Shown here piece after piece: positions 36,674 through 45,291 of a stretch of 64,000 bases of DNA (the stretch's first letter is position 1; the number at the start of each line of letters is the position of its first letter). The stretch spans positions 4,894,501 through 4,958,500 of the forward strand of contig NZ_CP087106.1 of NCBI RefSeq assembly GCF_028583545.1, given 5' to 3'. The position numbers were made by a program, and so were the translations under genes. A model generated the notes under the pieces. It saw only the letters and a list, made by a program, of their open reading frames with translations, had not been told where the DNA came from and did not search any database. Source of the DNA: Methylobacterium sp. NMS14P (GTDB taxonomy: Bacteria > Pseudomonadota > Alphaproteobacteria > Rhizobiales > Beijerinckiaceae).

Positions 36674-37939
36674 TCAGGCGGTCGCGAGCGGCCGCGCGAG
36701 CGGACCGTGGACCGGCGCGCGGGCCGCGGACTCGCGCATGACCGTCCCGTAGACGGCCTCGAGCCGGTCGAGATGGGCGTCCAGGGTCAGGGGCGCGGCC
36801 CAGTAGCGGTCGTGGGCGGCCCGGCCCATCCGGGCGGCGAGGCCGTCGTCGGTCAGGCGGCGCAGGTGCGCGGCGAGGTCGTCCGGGTCGCCCGAGCGGA
36901 ACCAGAACCCGGTCTCGCTGTCGGCCACCGCCTCGCGGCCCGCGCAGGCGTCGCTGACGATCACCGGCGCCCCGCAGGCCAGCGCTTCGTAGACGGTGAG
37001 CGGCTGGCCCTCGTACCAGACGCTCGGGAAGACCAGCGCGCGGGTCCGCCGCATCAGCGCCTGCACGGCCGCGGCGTCGCGCCAGCCGAGCATCACCGCC
37101 TCGGGATAGCGCGCCGCGAGCTCGGCCCGCTCGGGGCCGTCGCCCACGAAGGCCGCCCGCACCCCCGCCCGCCGGGCCGCCTCGGCGAAGATCGGCGCGC
37201 CCTTCTCGGTGGAGATCCGCCCGACGAACAGGAAGTCGCCCGGCGGCCCGTCGTGAACCGGCGCCCGCGCCACCGCGATCGGGTTGTCGACCCGGTGGAA
37301 GGCGGTGCCGCCGGGCAGAAGCGGCCGCACCACGCTCTCCTGCAGGTCGCTGATCGTGATGACGTGGGCGAACAGCTCCGGCAGCCGGGCCACGTGTGCG
37401 AGGCCGGCGTGGCGGACCATCCGGGCCACCTTGCGCGGGTAGCTGCGCGCGTCGCAATGCGCCACGATGCAGGCGGGCGACATCGGGGTGCGGTGGCAGA
37501 TCCGCTGCGCCGGGTAGGCGTAGAAGCCGCCGGTCGGGCAGACGAGGAAGAACTCGTGCATCGTGTAGAGGCAGGGCAGCCCCGAGGCCCGGAGCGCCGT
37601 GCCGATCGACGGCGACAGCGCCTTGGCGAAGGCGTGGACGTGGACCAGCGTGTCGCGGGGATCGCAGGCGGCGAGTTCCGCCGCCAGGGCGCGGCAGGCC
37701 GGCCCGTTCCAGATCGCCTGGACCGCGAAGGCGAGCTTGCTGCGCGCCGTGGTGACGTCGTCTTGGTCCAGGCAGACCACCCGGACGCCGGCCGGCTCCA
37801 GCCGCGGATCCACCGGGCCGACCGCGGCGAACAGGCTGACGCGGACCCCCCGGGCGGCCAGCCCCAGGGCGGATTCGATGGCGACCTTGGCCTGGCCGCC
37901 GTTGATCGCGGCGTGGTCTGCGACGAGGACGACGTGCAC
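36674..37939 (-). CDS. GT4-family glycosyltransferase
   Basis: 421-aa retaining glycosyltransferase (GT-B fold). N-terminal Rossmann half begins HVVLVADHAAINGGQAKVAIES with the donor-fold glycine pair; the C-terminal half has FLFVGRISTEKGAPIFAEAA and the E-x7-E motif in WYEGQPLTVYEALACG that binds the nucleotide sugar. Start is a GTG at 37939 with GGAAG upstream; the frame stays open beyond it into antisense of the next gene, which I do not count. It is head-to-head with a second GT4 gene of similar N-terminus, 123 bases away. Sugar and acceptor unknown; exopolysaccharide or surface glycan synthesis is likely. Confidence 0.88.
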   Translation of the reverse strand: MHVVLVADHAAINGGQAKVAIESALGLAARGVRVSLFAAVGPVDPRLEPAGVRVVCLDQDDVTTARSKLAFAVQAIWNGPACRALAAELAACDPRDTLVHVHAFAKALSPSIGTALRASGLPCLYTMHEFFLVCPTGGFYAYPAQRICHRTPMSPACIVAHCDARSYPRKVARMVRHAGLAHVARLPELFAHVITISDLQESVVRPLLPGGTAFHRVDNPIAVARAPVHDGPPGDFLFVGRISTEKGAPIFAEAARRAGVRAAFVGDGPERAELAARYPEAVMLGWRDAAAVQALMRRTRALVFPSVWYEGQPLTVYEALACGAPVIVSDACAGREAVADSETGFWFRSGDPDDLAAHLRRLTDDGLAARMGRAAHDRYWAAPLTLDAHLDRLEAVYGTVMRESAARAPVHGPLARPLATA

Positions 37940-38062
37940 GTCAGGACTTCCGCCGCTGCGATCCCGGGACGACACCTGTATCCGGCCGCGGTTGATCGCC
38001 CGTAAACCGGACTGCCCCATCCTCCCGGCGCGCGAGACCGATCGATCCCCGGGAGGGTCACC

Positions 38063-39334
38063 ATGCACGTCGTGATCCTGGCCGAGTTCGCGGCCGCCAG
38101 CGGCGGCGCCGAGAAGGTCGCGCTGGAATCGGCCCGCGGGCTCGCCGAGGCGGGCCTCGCCGTCACCTACATCCAGGCGATCCCGGGCCCCGTCGACCCG
38201 CTCCTCGACCATGCCGGCATCCGCCGGATCGACCTCGGCCTGCCCGACATCTGGTCGCTCGGCGCCGCGCGGGCGGCCGCCGCCGGGATCTGGCACGCGG
38301 GCGCCGCCCGCCGGCTCGCCGCGGTCCTCGCCGGGCTCGCCGCGCCGCCGGACTGCATCCACCTGCACCAGTGGACCCGGACCCTGTCGCCGGCGATCTT
38401 CCCGGTCCTGTCGGGGACCGGGGTGCCGGTGGTCGTCACGCTGCACGACTACGCCCTGGCCTGCCCCAACGGCGTCTACTACCGCTTCGACCGGGCCGAG
38501 CCGTGCGGGCTCGCGCCCCTGTCGGCCGCCTGCCTGGCGGCGCCCTGCGACCCGCGCAGCCGGGTGCACAAGGCCGTGCGCGTCGCCCGCGCCGCGGCGC
38601 TGCGTCAGGTCGTCGGACGGGCGAGCCGGCGCCGCCCGCTCCACGTCGTCCATGTCTGCGACGCCAGCCGGCAGCGGCTGGGTGCCCTCCTCGGCGGCTA
38701 CGCCCTGACGCATCACCGGGTCGACAATCCCGTCCGGCTCCCGGAAGGGCCGGCGGCCGAGCCCGCCCGCGGCGACGCGATCGCCTACGTGGGGCGGCTC
38801 ACCCGCGAGAAGGGCGCCGACCTCGTGGCCGACGCCGCCCGGGCCGCCGGGCTCCCGGCCCTGTTCATCGGCGCCGGGCCCCTGGAGGCGGAGCTGCGCG
38901 CCCGGGACGGCGTGGAGGTGATCGGGTGGCAGAGGCCCGAGGCGGTCTGGACGACGCTCCGCGCCCGGGCCCGGGCGCTGGCCGCGCCGTCCCGCTGGTA
39001 CGAGACCGGGCCGCTCACCGTCTACGAGGCGCTGGCGGCCGGCATCCCGGTCGTGGCCTCCGACCGCTCCGGCGCCGCCGAGAAGGTCCGGCACGGCCGG
39101 ACCGGATTCGTGGTCGCGCCGGCGGTCGGCGCCCTCGCCGAGGCGTTCACGGCGCTCCGCGACGACGCCCTGGCCGGCACCTTCGGGGCCGAGGCGGCCC
39201 GGCTCTCCCGGGCGGCGCCGACGGGCCTGGACGCGCACGCGGCGGCGCTCCGCGCGCTCTACGCCCGTCTGGTCGAATCGGCGGCTGGTGCGATGCAGCA
39301 TCCCGCGGCGCTCGCCCCGGAGCAACGGTCCTGA
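38063..39334 (+). CDS. GT4-family glycosyltransferase
   Basis: 423-aa GT-B glycosyltransferase. It opens HVVILAEFAAASGGAEKVALESARGLAEAG, closely paralleling the divergent neighbour, contains VVVTLHDYALACPNGVYY and four cysteines at about 140-172, then IAYVGRLTREKGADLVADAA and the E-x7-E motif in WYETGPLTVYEALAAG. ATG at 38063 has CGGGAGGG upstream. The pair probably arose by duplication with inversion or shares a common promoter zone. No polymerase or flippase is close by, so the product cannot be named. Confidence 0.88.
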   Translation: MHVVILAEFAAASGGAEKVALESARGLAEAGLAVTYIQAIPGPVDPLLDHAGIRRIDLGLPDIWSLGAARAAAAGIWHAGAARRLAAVLAGLAAPPDCIHLHQWTRTLSPAIFPVLSGTGVPVVVTLHDYALACPNGVYYRFDRAEPCGLAPLSAACLAAPCDPRSRVHKAVRVARAAALRQVVGRASRRRPLHVVHVCDASRQRLGALLGGYALTHHRVDNPVRLPEGPAAEPARGDAIAYVGRLTREKGADLVADAARAAGLPALFIGAGPLEAELRARDGVEVIGWQRPEAVWTTLRARARALAAPSRWYETGPLTVYEALAAGIPVVASDRSGAAEKVRHGRTGFVVAPAVGALAEAFTALRDDALAGTFGAEAARLSRAAPTGLDAHAAALRALYARLVESAAGAMQHPAALAPEQRS

Positions 39335-39502
39335 CGGGCGCGGCGATATTTGGCATACCAGAAGCATTCACGATCCGTTCGCGCCGCCCTGGACACCGGG
39401 ATAGTTTTTTGCGAAGCGGGTCTCCGCCGGGATCAGCAATCTTAGCTCCCTGTCTCAACGGCACAGCTTGATCGCAACCTGCTGTCGGGCCTGCCCCGCG
39501 TT

Positions 39503-39526
39503 CCGATGACTTCGTGAGATCATCGG
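39503..39526 (+). terminator. Hairpin downstream of glycosyltransferase
   Basis: CCGATGA / TCATCGG with a ten-base loop, about 170 bases after the stop, with GCATTTTATC further on. Possible terminator or regulatory hairpin in the 331-base gap 39335-39665; the rest of that gap up to the phasin promoter is AT-richer and holds no gene. Confidence 0.4.
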
Positions 39527-39577
39527 ATCGGCATTTTATCGGGCTTCCGGTTCCGCGATTGCCCCCGAAACCTGCAC

Positions 39578-39607
39578 TTGACTTCTTGTTGCGGTGCAAC
39601 ATATAGA
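39578..39607 (+). promoter_or_regulatory. Phasin promoter with embedded TTGC-N3-GCAA operator
   Basis: TTGACT at 39578-39583 and TATAGA at 39602-39607, 18 bases apart, make a strong sigma-70-type promoter. The spacer contains the perfect inverted repeat TGTTGC-GGT-GCAACA at 39587-39601. The PHA repressor PhaR of Paracoccus and Rhodobacter binds TGC-rich sites of the form CTGC-N3-GCAG, so this looks like a PhaR operator placed to block RNA polymerase. Promoter is well supported; the regulator is inferred. Confidence 0.72.
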
Positions 39608-39665
39608 GGCGCGTCAACGCGGACGCATGCGGCGTCCCGCTCCATGGATGATGCTGGAGACATCG

Positions 39666-40022
39666 ATGCAGACCCCGAACTTCGAGATCCCGACCGAGAT
39701 GCGCGACTTCGCCGACAAGAGCGTCGACCAGGCCCGGACGGCGGTCGGCACGCTGATGGCGAACGCCGTGAAGGCTTCCGAGCAGGTCCAGGCCTCGGGC
39801 CAGACCTTCCAGTCGACCTTCAGCGCCGCGATCGCGAAGGGGTTCGATCACGCCCAGGCCAACGCCAACGCGACCTTCGACTTCGCCCAGAAGCTGGTGC
39901 GCACGAAGGACCTCCGCGAGGCGTTCGAGCTCCAGTCCGAGTTCGTCCGCAGCCAGTTCGCCGCCCTCCAGGCCCAGGCCAAGGATTACGGCGCCCTCGC
40001 GCAGAACGCCGCCGCCCGCTGA
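39666..40022 (+). CDS. Phasin (PHA granule-associated protein)
   Basis: 118-aa phasin that would coat polyhydroxyalkanoate granules. The whole protein is amphipathic helix with the family pattern: FEIPTEMRDFADKSVDQARTA, heptad-like Ala/Gln-rich stretch, then LVRTKDLREAFELQSEFVRSQFAALQAQAKDYG, the conserved phasin_2 signature. ATG at 39666 has GGAG 7 bases upstream; ATGs at 39645 and 39648 are less likely. A hairpin follows at 40031. It fits with the PHA depolymerase gene at 49 kb. Confidence 0.92.
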   Translation: MQTPNFEIPTEMRDFADKSVDQARTAVGTLMANAVKASEQVQASGQTFQSTFSAAIAKGFDHAQANANATFDFAQKLVRTKDLREAFELQSEFVRSQFAALQAQAKDYGALAQNAAAR

Positions 40023-40030
40023 GGCCGGCC

Positions 40031-40051
40031 GCCCCGATCCGCGATCGGGGC
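40031..40051 (+). terminator. Hairpin after phasin gene
   Basis: Perfect 9-bp stem GCCCCGATC / GATCGGGGC with a CGC loop, eight bases after the phasin stop. No T-run, but position and strength suggest a terminator or mRNA-stabilising end. Confidence 0.6.
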
Positions 40052-40215
40052 TCGAAGACCGGGATCCGGTGGGCCGCTCAGGGCCCGCCGGATCCCTCGC
40101 TCTGACGCCCGGGCGTCACGGGCCCGGCGCCGACACCGCCGGCGAGCCGGCCGCGCACGACCTCCGGCCGCCGCTCCGTCGGGACCGGCCGACGCCGACA
40201 GGAGGAGATCGCGCG

Positions 40216-40815
40216 ATGGGAAAGCCGCGTCGACCGAGGAGCCGTCCCGCCGGGACGCCCCAGCCGTTGCAGGACGCGTCGGCCACCCCCGAGATCCGGG
40301 CCGCGGACGCCCCGGGCCCGGCAGACCGACCCGCCCCGGCGATGGACCGGCCGGTCGAGGCCGCCGCGCCGCCGGCCGAGGCGATCATGCCCGACACGGT
40401 GCCCGAGGCGAGGCCTGACACGGCGTCCGACGTCTCGGCCGAGACCGCGCCCGACGAGGTGGTGGGAACCTCGTCCGACCCGGTGACTGAGGCCGCCGTC
40501 GAGACGGTGGCCGAGGCCGCGATCGACGTCCCCTCGCCGGTGCCGGCCACGGGTCCGGGCCTCGCCGCGGCCGCGAACCGAATCGTCTTCACTCCCGACC
40601 GCCTCGACGTCGTCGAGATCGGCTCGATCATCGCCCGCTACGTGCGCGGCGAGGGCGAGGCGGCCGTCGCGCATCTGCGGGCTCTCTCGGGCGCCCGCTC
40701 GCCGGCCGACGTCCTCCGGCTGCAGGTCGGCGAGGCCCAGCGGGCCGCCGACGCGTCCCTGACCTGCTGGGTCACGGTGGTCGGGCAGGCGAGCCGGTTC
40801 GTCGCGTACCGCTGA
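40216..40815 (+). CDS. Phasin-like protein with long acidic N-terminal extension, hypothetical
   Basis: 199 aa. ATG at 40216 has an ideal GGAGGAG 8 bases upstream. Residues 1-120 are low-complexity (Pro, Ala, Glu, Asp; a basic start GKPRRPRSRP). The C-terminal 75 residues (VVEIGSIIARYVRGEGEAAVAHLRALSGARSPADVLRLQ ... ASLTCWVTVVGQASRFVAYR when read in parts) form helices whose SPADVLRLQVGEAQRAAD segment resembles the phasin core. Placement right after a phasin supports a granule role, but the match is weak and I keep it hypothetical. Confidence 0.65.
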   Translation: MGKPRRPRSRPAGTPQPLQDASATPEIRAADAPGPADRPAPAMDRPVEAAAPPAEAIMPDTVPEARPDTASDVSAETAPDEVVGTSSDPVTEAAVETVAEAAIDVPSPVPATGPGLAAAANRIVFTPDRLDVVEIGSIIARYVRGEGEAAVAHLRALSGARSPADVLRLQVGEAQRAADASLTCWVTVVGQASRFVAYR

Positions 40816-40896
40816 GGCGCCGCGCCCGAGGCGCCGGGACTTGTCGCATCCCGGCCACAAGGCCGACCGGATCGAACCCGCGCCGGCAACTCCCCG

Positions 40897-40903
40897 TTAA
40901 CCA
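40897..40903 (+). promoter_or_regulatory. CtrA-type half-site before amiC
   Basis: TTAACCA within GTTAACCAAGCC, about 50 bases before the amiC start. Same heptamer as upstream of pal. Confidence 0.4.
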
Positions 40904-40951
40904 AGCCGGTCCCATGCCTTATCGGAGGGCACGGGAGACGACACCGGACCG

Positions 40952-42211
40952 ATGCCGAACTGCGCGCGCCTGATCCGTTCCGCATGGCTCCGCCTCGCCG
41001 TCGCGCTCCTGCCGGCGCTGGCGGGGGCGCCGGTTGCCGCGCAGAACGGCGAGAAGCCGGCCGTCGCCATCGGGGCCGACCTCGCGAGCCAGGCCGGAAC
41101 CACGCGCCTCACCCTGACGCTGTCCCGGGCCGTGGAGGCCCGCGGCTTCGTGATGGAGCGGCCCGACCGGGCGGTGATCGACCTGCCCGAGGTCAACTTC
41201 CAGCTCGATTCGGGGACCGGCAGCCGCCGCGACGGCCTCGTGCAATCCTTCCGCTACGGCCTGTTCGCCCCCGGGCGGTCCCGCATCGTGATCGACCTCG
41301 CGGCGCCCGCCACGGTCGGCAAGATCGAGACCGCGACGCGGCCGCGCGACGGCGCGGTGCTGCTCACGATCCCGCTGCAGCGCGCCGACCGCGACGCGTT
41401 CCGCAAGGCCGCCGCCACCGCCGATCCCGCCCCCGCCCAGGCCCGCGCCGTCCCGCCGGAGCCCGCCGACCAGCGGCCTCTGATCATGGTCGATGCCGGC
41501 CACGGCGGCACCGATCCCGGCGCCATCGCGGTGGGCGGCGTGTTCGAGAAGGACATCGTGTTCGGCTTCGCCCAGGCGCTCGTGGCGAAGCTGGAGGCCG
41601 GCGGCCGCTACCGGGTCCGGATGACCCGCGACCGCGACGTGTTCGTGCCCCTGGCCGAGCGGGTGCGCCTCGCCCGCGACGCCCGGGCCGACCTGTTCGT
41701 GTCGATCCACGCGGACTCGATCTCGGCGGCCCCCCAGGTGAGCGGCGCCACGATCTACACCAATTCCGAGAAGGCCACGGACGCCGAATCCGCCAAGCTC
41801 GCCGAGCGCGAGAACCGGGCCGATTCCGCCGCGGGCGTCGACGCCGCCGAGGCGCCGCCCGACATCGCCGACATCCTGCAGGAGCTGACCCTGCGCGAGA
41901 CCCGGGGCTTCTCGTCGGGCTTCGCCCGCACGCTGATGGGCCAGCTCGCCCCCGTGATGAAGATGAGCGCCAAGCCCCACCGGGAGGCGCGCTTCGTGGT
42001 GCTGCGCTCCCCCGACGTGCCGAGCGTGCTCGTGGAACTCGGCTATCTCTCCAGCAAGCGCGACCTGGAGATGCTGCAATCGCCGGAGTGGCGGGCCGAC
42101 GTCACCGGCTCCATGGCCAAGGCGATCGACCAGTTCTTCACCAACCGCGCCACGCTCGGCCGGCCGGCCCCGACGCGCCGCTCGGCCGCCGCCGCCCCAG
42201 TTTCACCATAG
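40952..42211 (+). CDS. amiC: N-acetylmuramoyl-L-alanine amidase (AmiC type)
   Basis: Periplasmic zinc amidase that cleaves the peptide from MurNAc during daughter-cell separation. 419 aa: signal peptide (to about PVAAQ, residue 31), AMIN domain (about 40-150; TRLTLTLSRAVEARGFVM) for septal targeting, and Amidase_3 (about 175-400). Zinc ligands are in VDAGHGGTDPGA (His184), the Glu of VFEKDIVFGFA, and SIHADS; the catalytic Glu is in VLVELGYLS. It lies directly before mrcA, a conserved alphaproteobacterial pair for wall cleavage and synthesis. Confidence 0.94.
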   Translation: MPNCARLIRSAWLRLAVALLPALAGAPVAAQNGEKPAVAIGADLASQAGTTRLTLTLSRAVEARGFVMERPDRAVIDLPEVNFQLDSGTGSRRDGLVQSFRYGLFAPGRSRIVIDLAAPATVGKIETATRPRDGAVLLTIPLQRADRDAFRKAAATADPAPAQARAVPPEPADQRPLIMVDAGHGGTDPGAIAVGGVFEKDIVFGFAQALVAKLEAGGRYRVRMTRDRDVFVPLAERVRLARDARADLFVSIHADSISAAPQVSGATIYTNSEKATDAESAKLAERENRADSAAGVDAAEAPPDIADILQELTLRETRGFSSGFARTLMGQLAPVMKMSAKPHREARFVVLRSPDVPSVLVELGYLSSKRDLEMLQSPEWRADVTGSMAKAIDQFFTNRATLGRPAPTRRSAAAAPVSP

Positions 42212-42381
42212 ATAGAGTGTCGATACGGGACGTCCGACGCCCCGTCGCACGGCCGCCGAAACCGGCATTCCGAGGGGGTCTCACGGGACCGTCCGGGGGC
42301 CGGCCGCGCAGCGCGCGGATTGCACGCGCCGGATGAGCCGATTCCGGCATTCGGCCGGGCCAGCGACGAGCGGAACACCGG

Positions 42382-44814
42382 ATGCGTCTGATCCTTCGTT
42401 TCTTTGGGATCCTGTTCAGCGCCGCCGCGGTGCTGTTCGTGGTCGGCGCGGCGGTGGGCGGTTACTTCTACTGGAAGTACAGCCAGGACCTGCCCGACCA
42501 TGCCGCGCTCTCCAATTACGAGCCGCCGGTGATGACCCGCGTCCACGCGGCGGACGGCTCGCTGCTGGCCGAGTACGCCCGCGAGCGCCGCCTGTACCTG
42601 CCGATCCAGGCGATGCCGAAGATCGTCGTCGCGGCCTTCCTGTCGGCCGAGGACAAGAACTTCTACAAGCACGGCGGCATCGACCCCGAGGGGATCGTGC
42701 GCGCCTTCCTGACCAACGCCAAGTCGGGCAAGCGGCAGGGCGCCTCGACCATCACCCAGCAGGTCGCCAAGAACTTCCTGCTCTCCTCCGAGCAGACCTA
42801 CGACCGCAAGATCAAGGAGGCGCTGCTGGCGCTCCGGATCGAGGCGGCCTACTCGAAGGACAAGATCCTCGAGCTCTACCTCAACGAGATCTTCCTGGGC
42901 ACGATCGTCCCAGGGCGCAACCTGCACGGCGTGGCGGCGGCGGCGCTCGACTATTTCGGCAAGTCGGTCCACGAGCTGACCATCAACGAGGCGGCCTACC
43001 TCGCCGCCCTGCCGAAGGGGCCGAACAACTACCACCCCTACCGCAAGACCCAGGCGGCCTTGGACCGCCGCAACGAGATCATCCGCCTGATGGCGGAGAA
43101 CGGCTACATCACCCGGGAGGAGGCGGATTCCGCCAAGAAGATGCCGCTCGGCGTCAACCCGCGCGTCGCCTTCCCGAACGCCGCCAACGCCAACTACTTC
43201 ACCGAGGAGGTCCGCCGCGAGATCTCCGAGCGCTACGGCGAGAAGAAGCTCTACGAGGGCGGCCTCTCGGTGCGCACGACCCTCGACCCGAAGATGCAGG
43301 CCTGGGCCCGCAAGGCGCTGGTCGACGGCCTCGTGCGCTACGACCAGGCCCATGGCTGGCGCGGTCCGGTCACCAAGGTCGACCTGACCGGGCGCGACTG
43401 GGGCATGGCGGCGGCCGAGGTCCCGGCGCTCGGCGACGTCGCGCCCTGGCGGCTCGCCGTGGTGCTGGGCAACGGCGGCGGCGGCGTGCAGATCGGCCTG
43501 CAGCCCAAGCGCGAGGCCTCCGGCCAGGTCGGCAAGGACCGTGAGACCGGCGTGATCACCCCCGAGGGCATGCGCTGGGCCGGACGCGCCAATCTCCAGG
43601 CCGGCGACATGGTCTATGTCGAGGCGATGGACGGCGGCCGCGGCCAGTTCCGCCTGCGCCAGAAGCCCGAGGTCTCCGGCGCCATCGTGGCCATGGACCC
43701 GAATACCGGCCGCGTGCACGCGATGGTCGGCGGCTTCTCGTACGACGAGTCCGAGTTCAACCGCGCCACCCAGGCGATGCGCCAGCCCGGCTCCTCGTTC
43801 AAGCCGATCGTCTACTCGGCGGCCCTCGACAACGGCTACACGCCCGCCTCGATCGTGCAGGACTCGCCGATCACCATCGAAGCGGGTCCCGGCCAGGAGG
43901 CCTGGTCGCCCTCGAACTACGACGGCAAGTCGGGCGGCCCGCACACCCTGCGCTACGGGATCGAGCACTCGAAGAACCTGATGACGGTCCGGCTCGCCAA
44001 GGATGTCGGCATGCCGCTGATCGCCGAGTATGCCCGCCGCTTCGGCGTCTACGACGACATGCTGCCGGTGCTGCCGATGTCGCTGGGTGCCGGCGAGACC
44101 ACGGTCATGCGCATGGTCACCGCCTACTCGATGCTGGCCAACGGCGGCCGGCGCATCCGGCCGACCCTGATCGACCGGATCCAGGACCGCATCGGCGAGA
44201 CGATCTACCGGCACGACAACCGCAAGTGCATCGGCTGCGACGCCGAGAAGTGGTCGGGCCAGGACGAGCCGAAGCTGGTCGACGATTCCGAGCAGGTGCT
44301 CGACCCGCTGACCGCCTACCAGATGGTCTCGATCATGGAGGGCGTGGTCCAGCGCGGCACCGCCACGATCCTGAAGCAGATCGGCAAGCCGCTCGCCGGC
44401 AAGACCGGCACGACGAACGACGCCAAGGACGCGTGGTTCGTGGGCTTCTCGCCGGACCTGGCGGTCGGCATCTATATCGGCTTCGACAAGCCCCGCTCGC
44501 TCGGCGACCGCGCCACCGGCGGCGGGCTGGCGGCGCCGATCGCCCTGGAGTTCCTGAAGACGGCCCTCAAGGACAAGCCGCCGACGCCGTTCCGCGTGCC
44601 CCCGGGGATCAAGCTGATCCGCATCAACCTCGCGAGCGGCACCCGCGCCGGCTCGGGGGAGGGCGCCGGGACGATCCTGGAGGCGTTCAAGCCCGGCACC
44701 GCGCCGCCGGATTCCTACTCGGCGCCATCCTCATCGGGCGGCGGCCAGGCGGCCGCCCCCGCGGCGGTCGCGCCCGATCCCGACCGGGCCGCGCAGGCCG
44801 GCGGACTGTACTGA
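42382..44814 (+). CDS. mrcA: Penicillin-binding protein 1A (bifunctional)
   Basis: 810-aa peptidoglycan synthase. One N-terminal membrane helix (about 8-33), a transglycosylase domain with the catalytic Glu90 in SAEDKNFYKHGG and GASTITQQVAKN, an OB-like insert, and a transpeptidase domain with SxxK at Ser471 (PGSSFKP), SKN-type motif (EHSKNLMT) and KTG at 674 (GKTGTTND). The C-terminus is a disordered Ser/Gly/Ala-rich tail. ATG at 42382; the gap to amiC is 170 bases, so the two may share a transcript. Length and motif order are normal for PBP1A. Confidence 0.95.
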   Translation: MRLILRFFGILFSAAAVLFVVGAAVGGYFYWKYSQDLPDHAALSNYEPPVMTRVHAADGSLLAEYARERRLYLPIQAMPKIVVAAFLSAEDKNFYKHGGIDPEGIVRAFLTNAKSGKRQGASTITQQVAKNFLLSSEQTYDRKIKEALLALRIEAAYSKDKILELYLNEIFLGTIVPGRNLHGVAAAALDYFGKSVHELTINEAAYLAALPKGPNNYHPYRKTQAALDRRNEIIRLMAENGYITREEADSAKKMPLGVNPRVAFPNAANANYFTEEVRREISERYGEKKLYEGGLSVRTTLDPKMQAWARKALVDGLVRYDQAHGWRGPVTKVDLTGRDWGMAAAEVPALGDVAPWRLAVVLGNGGGGVQIGLQPKREASGQVGKDRETGVITPEGMRWAGRANLQAGDMVYVEAMDGGRGQFRLRQKPEVSGAIVAMDPNTGRVHAMVGGFSYDESEFNRATQAMRQPGSSFKPIVYSAALDNGYTPASIVQDSPITIEAGPGQEAWSPSNYDGKSGGPHTLRYGIEHSKNLMTVRLAKDVGMPLIAEYARRFGVYDDMLPVLPMSLGAGETTVMRMVTAYSMLANGGRRIRPTLIDRIQDRIGETIYRHDNRKCIGCDAEKWSGQDEPKLVDDSEQVLDPLTAYQMVSIMEGVVQRGTATILKQIGKPLAGKTGTTNDAKDAWFVGFSPDLAVGIYIGFDKPRSLGDRATGGGLAAPIALEFLKTALKDKPPTPFRVPPGIKLIRINLASGTRAGSGEGAGTILEAFKPGTAPPDSYSAPSSSGGGQAAAPAAVAPDPDRAAQAGGLY

Positions 44815-44858
44815 GGCGGCTCGCCCCGCCCAGCCCGCTCTCAGCCGAGATCGCTCTC

Positions 44859-44888
44859 AGCCCAGGTCGGGTCCGCCCGGCCTGGGCT
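44859..44888 (+). terminator. Hairpin after mrcA
   Basis: AGCCCAGG / CCTGGGCT outer stem (44859-44866, 44881-44888) with GGG / CCC inside the loop. Located about 45 bases after the mrcA stop. No T-run. The rest of 44815-45134 is GC-rich and without a gene. Confidence 0.55.
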
Positions 44889-45134
44889 CTCGCGTTGCGG
44901 ATCCGGAGCGGACGCGCGTCTCGCGCGGGGACGGTCGCGAGGGCGGCGTCCCGGATCCGGGGCGACGGCGCGCTCGATACTTCATCGCCGGGTGACGGCC
45001 CGTGATCGGCGACCGGCGCCGTCCGGGGCCGCGCGCGCAGCGGTGCCCCAACGGGGGTCATGCGGCGCGGCTGCCCCATCCGTGCGGGTCGCTCCCGCGC
45101 GGCCCGGCCCTTCGGCGCGGCGGCGAGCGCGCAG

Positions 45135-45160
45135 AAAAAAGCCGCTCCGGATGGAGCGGC
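45135..45160 (-). terminator. Rho-independent terminator on the minus strand
   Basis: On the minus strand the stem GCCGCTCC / GGAGCGGC with a four-base loop is followed by TTTTTT (complement of AAAAAA at 45135-45140). It would end leftward transcription from purQ or from a separate RNA in 45161-45291. Confidence 0.85.
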
Positions 45161-45291
45161 TCGAGGAGTCATCAGGGAGGCATCAAAACAGAGCGGACGA
45201 ATATGTCCAACTCGATATCCAGATCACTGGATGTCTGTTTATGCCTCGAAAACCTTAATGGGGAGTTAAGGCGCGTTTTCGCGCATCGATC
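45161..45291. other. AT-richer, hairpin-rich strip between purQ and its terminator
   Basis: 131 bases, unusually AT-rich for this genome. Contains ATCCAG-atca-CTGGAT (about 45219-45234), CCTTAA-TGGGGAG-TTAAGG (45253-45271), and GCGCG-TTTT-CGCGC (45271-45284). With the strong terminator at 45135-45160 it could be a purQ 3' untranslated region or a separate small RNA read leftward. No convincing coding frame. TTAA-N7-TTAA within it also matches a CtrA box. Confidence 0.5.
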
